A DNA stretch of 64,000 nt from Phytopseudomonas flavescens. Its GTDB lineage: Bacteria; Pseudomonadota; Gammaproteobacteria; Pseudomonadales; Pseudomonadaceae. Positions 14,622-28,760 of the stretch are shown piece after piece (position 1 is the stretch's first letter; each line of letters begins with the position of its first letter). The notes beneath the pieces are model-generated. The model saw nothing but the letters and a program-made list of their open reading frames with translations. It was not told where the DNA came from and made no database searches. Both the position numbers and the translations under genes were made by a program. The stretch covers positions 186,001 through 250,000 of the forward strand of contig NZ_FNDG01000005.1 of assembly GCF_900100535.1 (NCBI RefSeq), given 5' to 3'.

Positions 14622-14980
14622 GGTGGAGAGTCGATCTATAAGCCGGGTTCTGTCGAGGACAGTCATTCCTCTACGACGGACATCACTGTACGTCTTTAGC
14701 AACCTACCCGGTTCCAGCGCGGGCCACGCCAATGGAACCCTATTTGGTCTTGCTCCGAGTGGGGTTTGCCTAGCCACGGACTGTTACCAGCCGCGCGGTG
14801 CGCTCTTACCGCACCTTTTCACCCTTACCGGCGCCGAGGCGCTTAGGCGGTTATTTTCTGTGGCACTTTCCGTAGGCTCACGCCCCCCAGGCATTACCTG
14901 GCACTCCGCCCTATGGAGCCCGGACTTTCCTCCCCCGCACGTCGCGAACGATGCACGGCAGCGACTGTCCGATCGACTCT
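14622..14980 (-). ncRNA. rnpB: RNase P RNA
   Basis: A bacterial type A RNase P RNA of about 359 nt, the catalytic RNA that trims tRNA 5' ends. The 5' end AGAGTCGATCGGACAGTCGC pairs with the 3' end GATCGACTCTCCACC (helix P1). Universally conserved blocks are present, including GGAGGAAAGTCCGGGCTCC, the ACAGAAA stretch and GGGTGAAAAGGTGCGGTAAG. Ends were set from helix P1 and could differ by a few bases. No protein is encoded here although long open frames cross it. Confidence 0.96.
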
Positions 14981-14989
14981 CCGCTGACT

Positions 14990-15019
14990 AGGGTAACCGC
15001 AGGGGGACGCCGAGAACAA
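14990..15019 (-). promoter_or_regulatory. Candidate rnpB promoter
   Basis: Minus-strand TTGTTC (15014-15019) and TACCCT (14990-14995) have an 18-base spacer and would start transcription within one or two bases of the predicted RNase P RNA 5' end. The -10 is poor, so the position rather than the match is the main support. Confidence 0.4.
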
Positions 15020-15021
15020 GT

Positions 15022-15894
15022 TCAAACGTGCTGCTGGCGCTCTAAAGCGGCCTGATACAGCAGGTTCTTGCGCACCCCGGTGATCTGCGCCGCCAGGGCT
15101 GCCGCGCGCTTGAGCGGTAACTCGGCGAGCAGCAGGTCAAGCACGCGCAGCGCTTCGACACTGACCGGCGCCTCGTCCTCAGGCGCCTGCCAGCCTGCCA
15201 CCAGCACCACGCACTCGCCACGCTGCTGGTTGGAGTCCGCCGCGACCCACTCGCACAACTGGTCGAGCGGTAGTCCCTGCAGGGTCTCGAATGCCTTGGT
15301 CAATTCACGTGCCAGCAGGGCCTGGCGATCACCACCGAACACGTCACGCATGTCCTCCAGGCATTCGAGGATGCGATGCGGCGCCTCGTAGAAAATCAGC
15401 GTGCGCGGCTCTTCGCGAACCCGCTCCAGCCGGGTACGCCGCCCCACGCCCTTGGCGGGCAGGAAACCCTCGAAGACGAAACGGTCGGAAGGCAGACCGG
15501 CGACGGACAAGGCGGCGATCAGCGCACAGGCGCCCGGCACCGGCACCACGCGAACGCCCGCAGCGCGCGCCTGGCGCACCAGGTGATAGCCGGGATCGGA
15601 AATCAGCGGGGTTCCCGCGTCGGAAATCAACGCGACATCTTCCCCCCCACGCAGACGCTCGAGAAAGCGACTGCCCTCGTCGCGCTCGTTGTGCTCGTGA
15701 CAGGCGGCCAGCTGCGTGCCGATACCGAAGTGCTGCATCAGACGTGCGGAATGGCGGGTATCCTCGGCGGCGATCAGCGCAACGCTGTTCAGCACCTTGA
15801 GCGCCCGCGCGCTGAGGTCGTCGAGATTGCCGATGGGGGTCGCCACCACGAATAAGGTGCCCGTGGCAGAACGGGGGGCTTCACTAGCAGTCAC
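15022..15894 (-). CDS. rsmI: 16S rRNA (cytidine-1402-2'-O) methyltransferase RsmI
   Basis: A 290-residue tetrapyrrole-methylase-fold enzyme that 2'-O-methylates C1402 of 16S rRNA, complementing RsmH. Motifs are FVVATPIGNLDDLSARAL, AAEDTRHSARLMQHFGI and the SAM-site LISDAGTPLISDPGYHLV. The start is GTG at 15892-15894. It is divergent from lpoA and its 3' end lies just upstream of rnpB. Confidence 0.96.
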   Translation of the reverse strand: MTASEAPRSATGTLFVVATPIGNLDDLSARALKVLNSVALIAAEDTRHSARLMQHFGIGTQLAACHEHNERDEGSRFLERLRGGEDVALISDAGTPLISDPGYHLVRQARAAGVRVVPVPGACALIAALSVAGLPSDRFVFEGFLPAKGVGRRTRLERVREEPRTLIFYEAPHRILECLEDMRDVFGGDRQALLARELTKAFETLQGLPLDQLCEWVAADSNQQRGECVVLVAGWQAPEDEAPVSVEALRVLDLLLAELPLKRAAALAAQITGVRKNLLYQAALERQQHV

Positions 15895-16075
15895 GGCGGC
15901 GCCTCATCCAATCAGAAAGCGGCCATTGTAGCGCGTACGACAAACGAGGCCAGGCTCCCCCGGGCGATGGCGCCGCTTCAGCACCTGTACAGCGGTCGAC
16001 ACCTTCGAGATCGCGCGGACGGCGTGCCTTGGGTACAATCGAGCGTTCATTTGCTCAAGAACCGGAATCGCTTAC

Positions 16076-17847
16076 ATGATCGCCTGCCTGCGTCCGCTCT
16101 CTGCACTCTGCCTAGCCGGCTTGCTCGTTGCCTGCAGCAGCTCGCCCACCTCCAACCTCGGCGAATTGCCTCGCACCCCCCAAGCCAGCCTCGAGCAGAT
16201 GCTCCAGCAGGCCGGCACCAGCCAGAGCGAAGATGCGCAATTGCTGCGCCTCAGCGCCGCCGACCTGGCCTACAAGCAAGGCAATGCCGAACGCGCCAGC
16301 AGCATTCTCGCCCAGATCGACCTGCAGACCCTCAAGCCGGCGCAGCAGATATACGCCAGCACCCTCGCGGCCGAACTGGCGCTGACCCGCCACGATGCCA
16401 AGGCAGCGCTCAGTGCCCTCGCCCATCCCAGCCTGGCGCGCCTCGGCGAACTGCCGGTCGAGCAGCAGACACGCACCCAACTGGTACGCGCCAATGCGCT
16501 CGAGAAAGACGGCCAGTTGCTGGCGGCAGCACGCGAGCGGGTATTCATCGCTCCGCTGCTGAGCGGCGACGAGGCAAAGGGTAATCAGGACCACATCTGG
16601 AGGCTGGTCTCCAGCCTGCCTGCCGAGCCGGCCCCCAGCGCCGACGACGCCGACCTGGCCGGCTGGCTGTCCCTGGCACAGGCCGCCAAGACAGTAGGCA
16701 CCCTGCAACAACAGCAGAATGCGATCGACAACTGGCTGGCCCAGCACCCGAGCCATCCCGCCGCACAGCAACTGCCGAAAGCCCTGGCCGACCTGCAGGC
16801 GCTGTCCAGCCAGCCATTGGAAAAAATCGCTCTGTTGCTGCCCCAGGAAGGTCAGCTGGCATCGGTGGCCCGCGCGCTGCGTGACGGCTTCCTCGCCGCT
16901 CACTACCAGGCTCAGCAGAGTGGCGAGAAGCAACCGCAGATTCAGCTCTACGACAGTGCCCGCCTCACCTCTCTGGATGACTTCTACCGCCAGGCCCAGG
17001 CCGATGGCGTGCAGCTGGTTATTGGCCCGCTGGAGAAGAACCTGGTGACCCAACTGGGCAGTCGCCAGCAACTGCCGATCACCACCCTGGCCCTCAACTA
17101 CAGCGAGTCCAGCGCACGCAGCCCGGATCAGCTGTTTCAGTTCGGCCTGGCCGCCGAAGACGAAGCACGCGAAGTCGCCCGCCGTGCCTGGGCCGATGGC
17201 AAGCGCAGCGCCGTGGCGCTGGTGCCGAAAGGCGACTGGGGCGATCGCGTCCTGGCAGCCTTCCAGCAGAGCTGGCAGGCCGCTGGCGGCACCTTCCTCG
17301 GCGCCGAACATATCGATCAGCCGGTGGACATGGCGCGGCAGATCGCCAACCTGTTCCAACTCAGCGGCAGCGGCTCGGCGTCCAACGCACCCGGTCGCCG
17401 TCAGGATGTCGACTTCATCTTCCTGGCCGCCACTCCCCAGCAGGCCCAGCAGATCAAACCGACCCTGGCCTACCAGTACGCCGGTGACGTGCCGGTCTAT
17501 GCCACCTCGCACCTGTTCAACGGCAGCATGAACGCCGCCCAGTATCGTGACCTCGACGGCATTCTCTTCTGCGAAACCCCCTGGCTGCTGGACGTCAATG
17601 ATCCGCTGCGCCAACAGGTCGACAGCCAGTGGCCACAGGCTGGCGGCAGCATGGGCCGACTGTATGCAATGGGCGTCGACGCCTTCCGCCTGGCGCCACG
17701 CCTGGGGCAACTCAAGGCCTTGCCGGATAGTCGCGTCGACGGCCTTTCCGGCAGCCTGAGCCTCAACCCCGCGCAACGGGTCGAACGCCAACTGCCCTGG
17801 GCGGAAATCCGCGGCGGGCAGATCCAGCGCCTGCCCGACACGACACC

Positions 17848-17851
<4 letters not shown>
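16076..17851 (+). CDS. lpoA: Outer-membrane lipoprotein LpoA, penicillin-binding protein activator
   Basis: A 591-residue lipoprotein: signal peptide with lipobox ending LLVAC (Cys20), a helical TPR-like domain (about 30-250) and a C-terminal periplasmic-binding-protein-like domain (about 255-570, starting KIALLLPQEGQLASVARALR). In enterobacteria LpoA crosses the wall from the outer membrane to stimulate PBP1A; the Pseudomonas homologue is inferred to do the same. A TACAAT (16034-16039) could be its -10. The stop overlaps the yraN start. Confidence 0.92.
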
Positions 17852-19440
<1,589 letters not shown>

Positions 19441-19464
19441 TCGAACAGCCAGGCGCTGCAGCAG

Positions 19465-19500
19465 AACGCCAGCCAGGTATGCCCTGGTTGGCGTTTTTTT
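19465..19500 (+). terminator. Rho-independent terminator after dolP
   Basis: AACGCCAGCCAGG and CCTGGTTGGCGTT form a 13-bp stem with one mismatch around TATGC, followed by a T run to 19500. It ends the lpoA-yraN-gmhA-dolP transcript. Confidence 0.88.
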
Positions 19501-19690
19501 ATGACCGTTCTGTTGCGAGCGCTCTGCGGATGCCAGGACATGGATCTCCACCTCGGCACTAGGCGCCGGGCAAGGTCGTTTACTTCGATCACTTGACTGG
19601 TAACTGCCCGACTTGCGCTTGCCGGGGTAGAGAGGCACGCCCTGGAACACGCTGGGGGAAACGGACAAGCACCGTTGCCTGCTTTTCGCC
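19501..19690. repeat. Non-coding stretch at the dolP/pnp junction, possible dispersed repeat
   Basis: About 190 bases lie between two convergent terminators. No gene with a start, ribosome site and sensible protein is visible. On the minus strand one frame reads PGIRRALATERS and another HVLASAERSQQNG; I recall similar strings from many short over-predicted pseudomonad ORFs, which suggests a dispersed repeat. This is inference from memory. The stretch also sits where P. aeruginosa, as I recall it, has sspB/sspA after the dolP homologue, so it may mark a rearrangement joint. Confidence 0.35.
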
Positions 19691-19697
19691 GCCCATG

Positions 19698-19730
19698 AAA
19701 AAAGCCAGTCAGGTCACCCTGACTGGCTTT
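19698..19730 (-). terminator. Rho-independent terminator after pnp
   Basis: On the minus strand AAAGCCAGTCAGG, loop GTGA, CCTGACTGGCTTTTTT gives a perfect 13-bp stem with a six-T run. It ends the rimP-to-pnp operon 25 bases past the pnp stop. Confidence 0.9.
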
Positions 19731-19755
19731 CTCGTAGCAGCGGCGCTAGCCCGGA

Positions 19756-21861
19756 TCAGACACCCGAAGCCTTGGCAGCAGCAACGTCCTTGATGGACAG
19801 TTTGATACGGCCGCGGTTATCGACGTCCAGTACCAGCACTTCCACTTCCTGACCTTCCTTGAGGATGTCGGTGACTTTCTCGACGCGCGCATCGCTGAGC
19901 ATGGAAATGTGCACCAGCCCATCCTTGCCGGGCAGGATATTGACGAAGGCACCGAAGTCGACGATGCGCTCGACCTTGCCGACGTAGATCTTGCCGATCT
20001 CGGCCTCCGCAGTGATGCTCAGCACGCGCTGACGCGCGGCCTCTGCTGCGTCCTTGGTCTCGCCGAAGATCTTGATCGAGCCATCGTCTTCGATGTCGAT
20101 CGACGCCTTGGTCTCTTCGCAGATGGCGCGGATGGTGGCACCGCCCTTGCCGATGACGTCGCGAATCTTGTCCTGATCGATCTTCATGGCGATCATGGTC
20201 GGCGCGTTGGCCGACAGCTCACTACGCGATTGAGCGATGACCTGGTTCATCTGGCCGAGGATATTCAGGCGCGCTTCCAGGGCCTGGCCCAGCGCGATTT
20301 CCATGATCTCTTCGGTGATGCCCTGGATCTTGATGTCCATCTGCAGCGCGGTGACGCCATTGGCGGTACCGGCGACCTTGAAGTCCATGTCGCCCAAGTG
20401 GTCTTCGTCACCGAGGATATCGGTCAGCACGGCGAATTTCTCGCCTTCCTTGACCAGGCCCATGGCGATACCGGCTACCGGTGCCTTCATCGGCACACCA
20501 GCGTCCATCAGCGCCAGGGAAGCACCGCAGACCGAAGCCATGGAGCTGGAACCGTTGGACTCGGTGATTTCCGAAACCACGCGGATGGTGTACGGGAACA
20601 CGTCGGCAGCCGGCAGCATGGCCTGCACCGAACGACGAGCCAGGCGACCGTGACCGATCTCGCGACGGCCAGTGGCACCCATGCGACCACACTCGCCCAC
20701 CGAGTACGGCGGGAAGTTGTAGTGCAGCATGAAGGGGTCTTTACGCTCGCCTTCGAGGGTGTCCAGCAGTTGTGCGTCACGGGCGGTACCGAGGGTGGCC
20801 ACGACCAGCGCCTGGGTTTCACCACGGGTGAACAGCGCCGAACCGTGGGTCCTGTCCAGTACACCGACTTCGATGTTCAGACCACGTACGGTGCGGGTAT
20901 CACGACCATCGATACGCGGCTTGCCGTTGACGATGTTCTCGCGCACGGTGCGGTATTCGATTTCGCCGAAGGCGTCTTTGACTTCAGCAGCGGAAGGCTG
21001 GCCTTCCTCACCGGAAAACTTGGCGACGATCTGCTCGCGCAACTCGCCCAGGCGCGCGTAGCGGTCCTGCTTGATGATGATGGTGTAAGCCTGGGAAATC
21101 GCCTCACCGAACTCACCACGAATGGCCGACAGCAGTGCGGTGTTTTCCGCTTTCGGCTGCCAGTCCCAGGTGGGTTTGCCGGCTTCGGCAGCCAGCTCGG
21201 TGACCGCCTGGATGACGGCCTGGAACTCATCGTGGGCGAACAGCACGGCGCCCAGCATCTGGTCTTCGGTCAGCTCCTTGGCTTCCGACTCGACCATCAG
21301 CACGGCATCCTTGGTACCGGCAACGACCATGTCCAGGCTGGAAGCCTTGAGCTGCTCGTAAGTCGGGTTCAGCAGGTAGCCGGTTTCCGGGTGGAAAGCG
21401 ACGCGGGCAGCGCCGATCGGGCCATTGAACGGGATGCCGGAGATCGCCAGCGCAGCCGAGGTGCCGATCATCGCCGCGATGTCCGGATCGGTTTTCTTGC
21501 TGGTGGAAACCACGGTGCAGATCACCTGCACTTCGTTCTGGAAGCCTTCCGGGAACAGCGGACGGATCGGCCGATCGATCAGACGAGAGGTCAGGGTTTC
21601 TTTCTCGCTGGGGCGCGCTTCACGCTTGAAGAAGCCGCCGGGGATCTTGCCCGCTGCGTAGGTCTTTTCCTGGTAGTGCACCGACAGGGGGAAGAAGCCC
21701 TTGCTCGGATCGGCACTCTTGGCACCGGTGACGGCGACCAGCACGCTGACATCGTTGTCGACGGTGACCAGCACGGCGCCGGAGGCTTGACGGGCGATAC
21801 GGCCAGTCTCGAGGGTGACGGTCGACTGACCAAACTGAAATGTCTTGATTACCGGGTTCAC
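19756..21861 (-). CDS. pnp: Polynucleotide phosphorylase (PNPase)
   Basis: A 701-residue 3'-5' phosphorolytic exoribonuclease and degradosome component. Order: RNase PH domain 1, helical linker, catalytic RNase PH domain 2 ([15 protein letters not shown]), KH domain ([17 protein letters not shown], about 555-615) and S1 domain ([16 protein letters not shown], about 620-690). I chose the GTG at 21859-21861 ([11 protein letters not shown] follows), with AAGGA about eight bases upstream and exact family length; a longer upstream frame is not family-like. It lies downstream of rpsO behind a long hairpin. Confidence 0.97.
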   Translation of the reverse strand: MNPVIKTFQFGQSTVTLETGRIARQASGAVLVTVDNDVSVLVAVTGAKSADPSKGFFPLSVHYQEKTYAAGKIPGGFFKREARPSEKETLTSRLIDRPIRPLFPEGFQNEVQVICTVVSTSKKTDPDIAAMIGTSAALAISGIPFNGPIGAARVAFHPETGYLLNPTYEQLKASSLDMVVAGTKDAVLMVESEAKELTEDQMLGAVLFAHDEFQAVIQAVTELAAEAGKPTWDWQPKAENTALLSAIRGEFGEAISQAYTIIIKQDRYARLGELREQIVAKFSGEEGQPSAAEVKDAFGEIEYRTVRENIVNGKPRIDGRDTRTVRGLNIEVGVLDRTHGSALFTRGETQALVVATLGTARDAQLLDTLEGERKDPFMLHYNFPPYSVGECGRMGATGRREIGHGRLARRSVQAMLPAADVFPYTIRVVSEITESNGSSSMASVCGASLALMDAGVPMKAPVAGIAMGLVKEGEKFAVLTDILGDEDHLGDMDFKVAGTANGVTALQMDIKIQGITEEIMEIALGQALEARLNILGQMNQVIAQSRSELSANAPTMIAMKIDQDKIRDVIGKGGATIRAICEETKASIDIEDDGSIKIFGETKDAAEAARQRVLSITAEAEIGKIYVGKVERIVDFGAFVNILPGKDGLVHISMLSDARVEKVTDILKEGQEVEVLVLDVDNRGRIKLSIKDVAAAKASGV

Positions 21862-21994
21862 GGTGTTTTCCTTCTCTCTGTTGCCTTTGGGGAAACGGTT
21901 TCTTGCGAATTCGTGGGCAGCTGCTTCGGGAGTCGGCCCGGAACTGTCCATGGCGATGAAGCGTAGCCACTGTGCGACGCACGTGGCTTATAAA

Positions 21995-22037
21995 CACAAA
22001 AGCTGGAAGCGAGGCGAGCTCACTTCCAGCTTTTGTG
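21995..22037 (-). terminator. Long hairpin between rpsO and pnp
   Basis: CACAAAAGCTGGAAG (21995-22009) and CTTCCAGCTTTTGTG (22023-22037) form a perfect 15-bp stem around 13 bases, followed on the minus strand by TTTATAAG. In E. coli the equivalent spot carries an rpsO terminator and an RNase III processing hairpin for PNPase autoregulation. Both roles are plausible here; sequence alone cannot separate them. Confidence 0.75.
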
Positions 22038-22059
22038 GTCAACGGCGCATAAGCATTGC

Positions 22060-22329
22060 TTAGCGACGCAGACCCAGGCGACCGATCAGGGCGCTGTAAC
22101 GGCTGGTGTCTTTACCCTTCAGGTAATCCAGCAGCTTACGGCGCTGGTTGACCATACGGATCAGGCCACGACGCGAGTGGTGGTCTTTACCGTTGGCCTT
22201 GAAGTGGCCTTGCAGCTTGTTGATGTTGGCGGACAACAAAGCAACCTGGACTTCCGGGCTACCGGTATCGCCTTCGGCTTGCTTGTAGTCGTTAACGATC
22301 TGAGCTTTTTCTTCAACGCTGAGTGCCAT
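22060..22329 (-). CDS. rpsO: 30S ribosomal protein S15
   Basis: An 89-residue S15 that binds the central domain of 16S rRNA and bridges to the large subunit. The full sequence, [16 protein letters not shown] to [11 protein letters not shown], is collinear with the family, including [13 protein letters not shown] and KDHHSRRGL. It is separated from truB by 140 bases that hold a CGGGAA-GCGA-TTCCCG hairpin without a U run. In E. coli S15 represses its own translation through a pseudoknot; I did not identify one here. Confidence 0.98.
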   Translation of the reverse strand: MALSVEEKAQIVNDYKQAEGDTGSPEVQVALLSANINKLQGHFKANGKDHHSRRGLIRMVNQRRKLLDYLKGKDTSRYSALIGRLGLRR

Positions 22330-22469
22330 GTGGGCATCCTCTCATCTGGAGACCGTCGCGAGCGACGTTCTCAATAGGCCGGGAATCGCTTCCCGTGTTT
22401 TTAAAGGAGCAATGACCGTGCCTATTGACAGCCACCCTCGATACGAGCCGTTTGAGCGACTCGCCACGG

Positions 22470-23387
22470 TCACGCAGACCGAATCAGACGACGCGGCGCA
22501 ATGCGCCCGTCTTCGCTCACTTCACCGATACCGATGAAGCGACCGTTGTGATCTTGTACCCGCACCATGCCGAACCTCGGCGCGTCCGACGCACGGACGG
22601 GCTGCCCCTGCAGCCAATAGAACGAGCTGTGCTCCGAGAAGCTCAGCAGCGGCCAATGTTCGAGGCCACTGTCCACCGGTTGCAGGAAGCGATCGACCGC
22701 TTCGTTGCCACCTTCGGCATGCACACGTTCGAGCTCTTCGAGGCTGACCGTCTGAGCCAGGCTGAACGGACCAGCCTTGACCCGACGCAACTCAGCGACG
22801 TGAGCACCGCAACCCAGCAACTGACCGATGTCCTCGACCAGGGTACGAATATAGGTGCCTTTGCTGCAGTCGACCGCCAGGCTCGCCCTGTCGGCGGCAC
22901 AATCGAGCAACTCCAGGCGCGCAATAGTAACAGAACGCGCCTCGCGCTCCACTACTTCTCCTGCCCGCGCCAGCTTGTACAGGGGCTGGCCGTCGCGCTT
23001 GAGTGCCGAGTACATCGGCGGAATCTGGCTGATGTCACCGCGGAAACGTGGCAACAACGCTTCGATATCGGCCGCCGCGACATTCACTTCACGGCGCTCG
23101 AGCACCTCACCCTCGGCGTCGGCCGTGGTGGTGGTGACGCCAAGCTGCATGACCGTCTCGTAACCCTTGTCGGCGTCGAGCAGGTACTGGGAGAACTTGG
23201 TCGCTTCGCCGAAGCACAGCGGCAGCACCCCGGTCGCCAAGGGGTCGAGGCTACCGGTATGCCCGGCCTTCTCGGCATTGAGCAGCCAGCGCACCTTCTG
23301 CAGCGCAGCGTTGGAACTGAAGCCCTTGGGCTTGTCGAGCAGGATGATGCCGTCGACCTTGCGACGAATACGCTTTACCTGAGCCAC
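22470..23387 (-). CDS. truB: tRNA pseudouridine-55 synthase TruB
   Basis: A 305-residue enzyme making pseudouridine 55 in the T-loop of all elongator tRNAs and acting as a tRNA chaperone. The catalytic aspartate is Asp48 in [24 protein letters not shown]-like and [13 protein letters not shown] blocks flank it, and a C-terminal PUA-like domain follows. The start is GTG at 23385-23387, with AAGGAG about eight bases upstream. It begins five bases after rbfA. Confidence 0.97.
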   Translation of the reverse strand: MAQVKRIRRKVDGIILLDKPKGFSSNAALQKVRWLLNAEKAGHTGSLDPLATGVLPLCFGEATKFSQYLLDADKGYETVMQLGVTTTTADAEGEVLERREVNVAAADIEALLPRFRGDISQIPPMYSALKRDGQPLYKLARAGEVVEREARSVTIARLELLDCAADRASLAVDCSKGTYIRTLVEDIGQLLGCGAHVAELRRVKAGPFSLAQTVSLEELERVHAEGGNEAVDRFLQPVDSGLEHWPLLSFSEHSSFYWLQGQPVRASDAPRFGMVRVQDHNGRFIGIGEVSEDGRIAPRRLIRSA

Positions 23388-23391
23388 GTAC

Positions 23392-23799
23392 TTACTCCTT
23401 GGCTTCGGTATCGGTGTCGCCGTGCTTGCTGTCCTCGGTCACCGCACGCTCGATGAGCGCCGACAGCTGAGCACCGCGAATCACGCTCTCATCGTAGTGA
23501 AAACGCAGGTTAGGCACGCTACGCAGCTTCATCGCCTTGCCCAGCTGCATGCGCAGGAAACCGCTGGCGTCATTGAGCACCTTGAGGCTCTGCACGATGG
23601 GGTCGACACCCTCTTGCGGCTCGGCCCCCATGATGGTGACGAACACCTTGGCATGGCTGGCGTCGCGGCTGACATCGACCGCCGTGACGGTCACCAGGCC
23701 ACCCAGGCGCGGGTCTTTGACTTCGGTGCGAATCAGCTGCGCCAATTCGCGTTGAATCTGGTCGCCGATGCGCTGGGCACGGCTATAGTCTTTTGCCAT
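23392..23799 (-). CDS. rbfA: Ribosome-binding factor A
   Basis: A 135-residue KH-like protein needed for late 16S rRNA 5'-end maturation and cold adaptation. Family blocks are [35 protein letters not shown] and [10 protein letters not shown]. It ends in an acidic tail. It lies between infB and truB, the conserved order in gammaproteobacteria. Confidence 0.97.
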   Translation of the reverse strand: MAKDYSRAQRIGDQIQRELAQLIRTEVKDPRLGGLVTVTAVDVSRDASHAKVFVTIMGAEPQEGVDPIVQSLKVLNDASGFLRMQLGKAMKLRSVPNLRFHYDESVIRGAQLSALIERAVTEDSKHGDTDTEAKE

Positions 23800-23856
23800 C
23801 TTTGCTACCTTCCACTCGCCTCGACGCCTGAAAAAGCATCGGACTCAAAAGCGGCA

Positions 23857-23890
23857 AACGCCCGGCCGCGCGAATGCGGGGCCGGGCGTT
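23857..23890 (-). other. GC-rich hairpin between infB and rbfA
   Basis: AACGCCCGGCC and GGCCGGGCGTT form a perfect 11-bp stem around 12 bases. On the minus strand it is followed by TGCCGC rather than a T run, so it is more likely a processing or stability element than a full terminator. Confidence 0.5.
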
Positions 23891-23908
23891 GCGTGTTGCG
23901 ACTCGCGA

Positions 23909-26428
<2,520 letters not shown>

Positions 26429-26454
26429 GCACTTCTCTCCTCAGGCCGTAAAAC

Positions 26455-27936
26455 TTACTCGAACCAGTGGGCTCGGGCGGCCATGATCAGCTTGCCGGCA
26501 CGCTCTTCGTCGATGCCGTCGATGTCGAGCAGGTCGTCAATAGACTGCTCGGCCAGGTCTTCGCGGGTAACCACACCGCGCACTGCCAGTTCCTGCGCCA
26601 GGCCTTTGTCCATACCCTCGAGCTCGAGGAGGTCTTCGGCCGGCTGGGCATCTGCCAGCTTTTCTTCGGTGGCGATGGCTTTGGTCAGCAGACGATCCTT
26701 CGCTCGCGAGCGCAGTTCGTTGACGATTTCTTCGTCGAAACCGTCGATGCTGAGCATCTCTTCCATCGGCACGTAAGCGATTTCTTCCAGGCTGGTGAAG
26801 CCTTCTTCGACCAGCACCTGGGCCAGCTCTTCGTCGACTTCCAACTCGTCGATGAAGCTCTGCAGGATGTCGCCGGTCTCGGCCTGCTGCTTGGCCTGAA
26901 TGTCCGCCTCGGTCATCACGTTCAGCGTCCAGCCGGTCAGTTGGCTGGCCAGGCGAACGTTCTGACCACCACGGCCAATCGCTTGCGCCAGGTTGTCTTC
27001 GCCAACGGCGATGTCCATGGCGTGAGCGTCTTCGTCGACGATGATCGCCGCGACTTCGGCCGGCGACATGGCGTTGATGACGAACTGCGCAGGGTTGTCG
27101 TCCCACAGCACGATGTCCACGCGCTCACCGACCAGCTCGCCGGAAACCGCTTGCACACGCGAACCGCGCATACCGATGCAGGCACCCTGCGGGTCGATAC
27201 GCTTGTCCTTGGAACGAACCGCGATCTTGGCTCGCGAGCCCGGATCACGAGAAGCAGCCTTGACCTCGATGAGGCCTTCGGCGATTTCCGGCACTTCGAT
27301 GCGGAACAGCTCGATCAGCATTTCCGGCGCGGTACGCGACAGAATCAGCTGAGGGCCGCGGTTCTCGGTGCGGATTTCCTTGAGCAGCGCACGCAAGCGC
27401 ACCCCAACCCGGAAAGTTTCACGCGGAATGATATCTTCGCGAGCCAGCAACGCTTCAGCATTGGCACCCAGATCGACGATGACATTGTCACGGGTGACCT
27501 TTTTCACGGTGCCGGCGATGATCTCGCCAAGACGCTCGCGGTAGGCTTCGACGACCTGAGCACGCTCGGCCTCGCGCACTTTCTGCACGATGACCTGCTT
27601 AGCGGTCTGCGCAGCGATGCGCCCGAACTCGATGGAGTCGACTTTCTCTTCCAGTACATCGCCAACCTTGGCATTCGCCTCGACAGCACGCGGCATGTCG
27701 GTGGTCACCTGATGCGCCGGATCTTCGAAGTGCTCCTCTTCCACGACGGTCCAGCACCGGAAAGTCTCGTAGTTACCGCTTTGGCGATTGATCGCCACAC
27801 GCAGCTCGACCTCATCCTCAAAACGTTTCTTGGTCGCCGTGGCCAGCGCCAACTCGAGCGCCTCGAAAATCACAGCGGCCGGTACACCCTTTTCATTGGA
27901 TACCGACTCAACAACCAGCAGTACTTCTTTGCTCAT
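26455..27936 (-). CDS. nusA: Transcription termination/antitermination protein NusA
   Basis: A 493-residue RNA polymerase-binding protein: N-terminal polymerase-binding domain, S1 domain (about 135-200), two KH domains ([16 protein letters not shown] and [15 protein letters not shown]) and two C-terminal acidic helix-hairpin-helix repeats ([34 protein letters not shown]). I chose the ATG at 27934-27936 ([11 protein letters not shown]) for family length. It lies between rimP and infB. Confidence 0.97.
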   Translation of the reverse strand: MSKEVLLVVESVSNEKGVPAAVIFEALELALATATKKRFEDEVELRVAINRQSGNYETFRCWTVVEEEHFEDPAHQVTTDMPRAVEANAKVGDVLEEKVDSIEFGRIAAQTAKQVIVQKVREAERAQVVEAYRERLGEIIAGTVKKVTRDNVIVDLGANAEALLAREDIIPRETFRVGVRLRALLKEIRTENRGPQLILSRTAPEMLIELFRIEVPEIAEGLIEVKAASRDPGSRAKIAVRSKDKRIDPQGACIGMRGSRVQAVSGELVGERVDIVLWDDNPAQFVINAMSPAEVAAIIVDEDAHAMDIAVGEDNLAQAIGRGGQNVRLASQLTGWTLNVMTEADIQAKQQAETGDILQSFIDELEVDEELAQVLVEEGFTSLEEIAYVPMEEMLSIDGFDEEIVNELRSRAKDRLLTKAIATEEKLADAQPAEDLLELEGMDKGLAQELAVRGVVTREDLAEQSIDDLLDIDGIDEERAGKLIMAARAHWFE

Positions 27937-28002
27937 CGTACGCCTCGCCTTTCGCAATCCATTAGGATCCACGCATTCCGCGAACCCCGCGGGATCCGAG
28001 TC

Positions 28003-28461
28003 TCAATCAAACCGGGGGATAATGTTGGCCTTGTCGATCAGATCGATCGGCAAAAGGAACTCGTGGTCATCCACCTGTACCACCACGTCCTCCTCCTCCA
28101 CACCGCGGAGCAGACCCTGAAAGTTGCGGCGCCCTTCGAACGGCGCGCGCAACTTGATTTTTACCTGCTCGCCGGCGTGACTGGCGAACTGAGCCAAGGT
28201 GAACAGCGGTCGATCCATGCCCGGCGACGACACCTCCAGGGTGTACTCCGCCGCGATGGGATCCTCGACATCGAGAACACCGCTGATCTGCCGACTGACC
28301 TTCTCGCAATCGTCGATAAGAACGCCATTGGCGTGATCGATATAGATACGTAACAGCGAATGCCGCCCCTGAGACAGGAACTCGATACCCCAGCATTCGT
28401 AGCCAAGCGCCTCGACTACCGGGGCCACCAAGGCCTGCAACTGTTCTAGCTTGCTCGACAC
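28003..28461 (-). CDS. rimP: Ribosome maturation factor RimP
   Basis: A 152-residue two-domain protein required for 30S assembly. Motifs are [20 protein letters not shown], the [15 protein letters not shown] block, and [13 protein letters not shown], and the family end NIIPRFD. The start is GTG at 28459-28461 ([10 protein letters not shown] follows) behind a GAGGGGG; a longer frame upstream is not family-like. It is the first protein of the nusA-infB-pnp operon, about 210 bases from the promoter. Confidence 0.95.
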   Translation of the reverse strand: MSSKLEQLQALVAPVVEALGYECWGIEFLSQGRHSLLRIYIDHANGVLIDDCEKVSRQISGVLDVEDPIAAEYTLEVSSPGMDRPLFTLAQFASHAGEQVKIKLRAPFEGRRNFQGLLRGVEEEDVVVQVDDHEFLLPIDLIDKANIIPRFD

Positions 28462-28556
28462 TCGAACCCCCTCGCGCATGCAGTGCAAATGAAAAATGGG
28501 CGAAACGCCCATCCATAAAACCGTCCGTGCGACGGCGAATCTGTCAGCCAGCTAGC

Positions 28557-28578
28557 AAAAAGCCCCTTGAAAGGGGCT
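28557..28578 (-). terminator. Terminator-like hairpin after the tRNA-like sequence
   Basis: On the minus strand AGCCCCTT, loop TC, AAGGGGCT then TTTT. It would end a short RNA of about 115 nt from the promoter at 28679-28708. Since the rimP operon has no other visible promoter, it must be partial (read-through) or act as an attenuator. Confidence 0.75.
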
Positions 28579-28588
28579 CCGCTACGAC

Positions 28589-28663
28589 TGGACGCGGTTA
28601 CTGGAGCGAACCAGCGACTTTCAGGCCATGAGCCTGACGAGCGATAGACCGCTCCACCCGCTT
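28589..28663 (-). pseudogene. Degenerate initiator-tRNA-like sequence (CAT anticodon)
   Basis: This resembles tRNA-fMet but is not a standard tRNA. Recognisable parts are TGGAGC...GCTCGTC (D arm), CAGGCTCATGGCCTG (anticodon arm, CAT at 28628-28630), the AAGTCG variable region, GGTTCG (T arm) and a terminal CCA. Defects: the D-loop lacks GG, the T-loop is one base short, loop positions 37-38 are GG instead of AA, only two of three initiator G-C pairs remain, and the acceptor stem does not pair in register. The D, anticodon and T stems still pair. In E. coli, and as I recall in other pseudomonads, an intact initiator tRNA sits here. It may be a decayed tRNA or a tRNA-derived leader RNA. Confidence 0.65.
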
Positions 28664-28678
28664 CAAAACTGGGAGCGG

Positions 28679-28708
28679 ATTATACGGCTGAACCGCCCCA
28701 CGGGTCAA
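28679..28708 (-). promoter_or_regulatory. Strong sigma-70-type promoter for the rimP-nusA-infB operon
   Basis: Minus-strand TTGACC (28703-28708) and TATAAT (28679-28684, consensus) have an 18-base spacer. Transcription would start near 28672, nine bases before the tRNA-like sequence. It lies directly downstream of the tRNA-Leu terminator, so it starts a new unit. Confidence 0.82.
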
Positions 28709-28726
28709 CCAACCCCCCAGATACAG

Positions 28727-28748
28727 AAAAGCCCGCATACTGCGGGCT
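28727..28748 (-). terminator. Rho-independent terminator after tRNA-Leu
   Basis: On the minus strand AGCCCGCA, loop GTA-like, TGCGGGCT then TTTTC. It lies 12 bases beyond the tRNA-Leu CCA and separates the secG/tRNA-Leu transcript from the rimP operon promoter. Confidence 0.82.
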
Positions 28749-28760
28749 CCTCTGTTCAAT

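Noticed and set aside
14538..14991. Open frames on both strands across the 14.6-15.0 kb stretch
   Set aside because: They cross the RNase P RNA, whose helices and conserved blocks explain the sequence.
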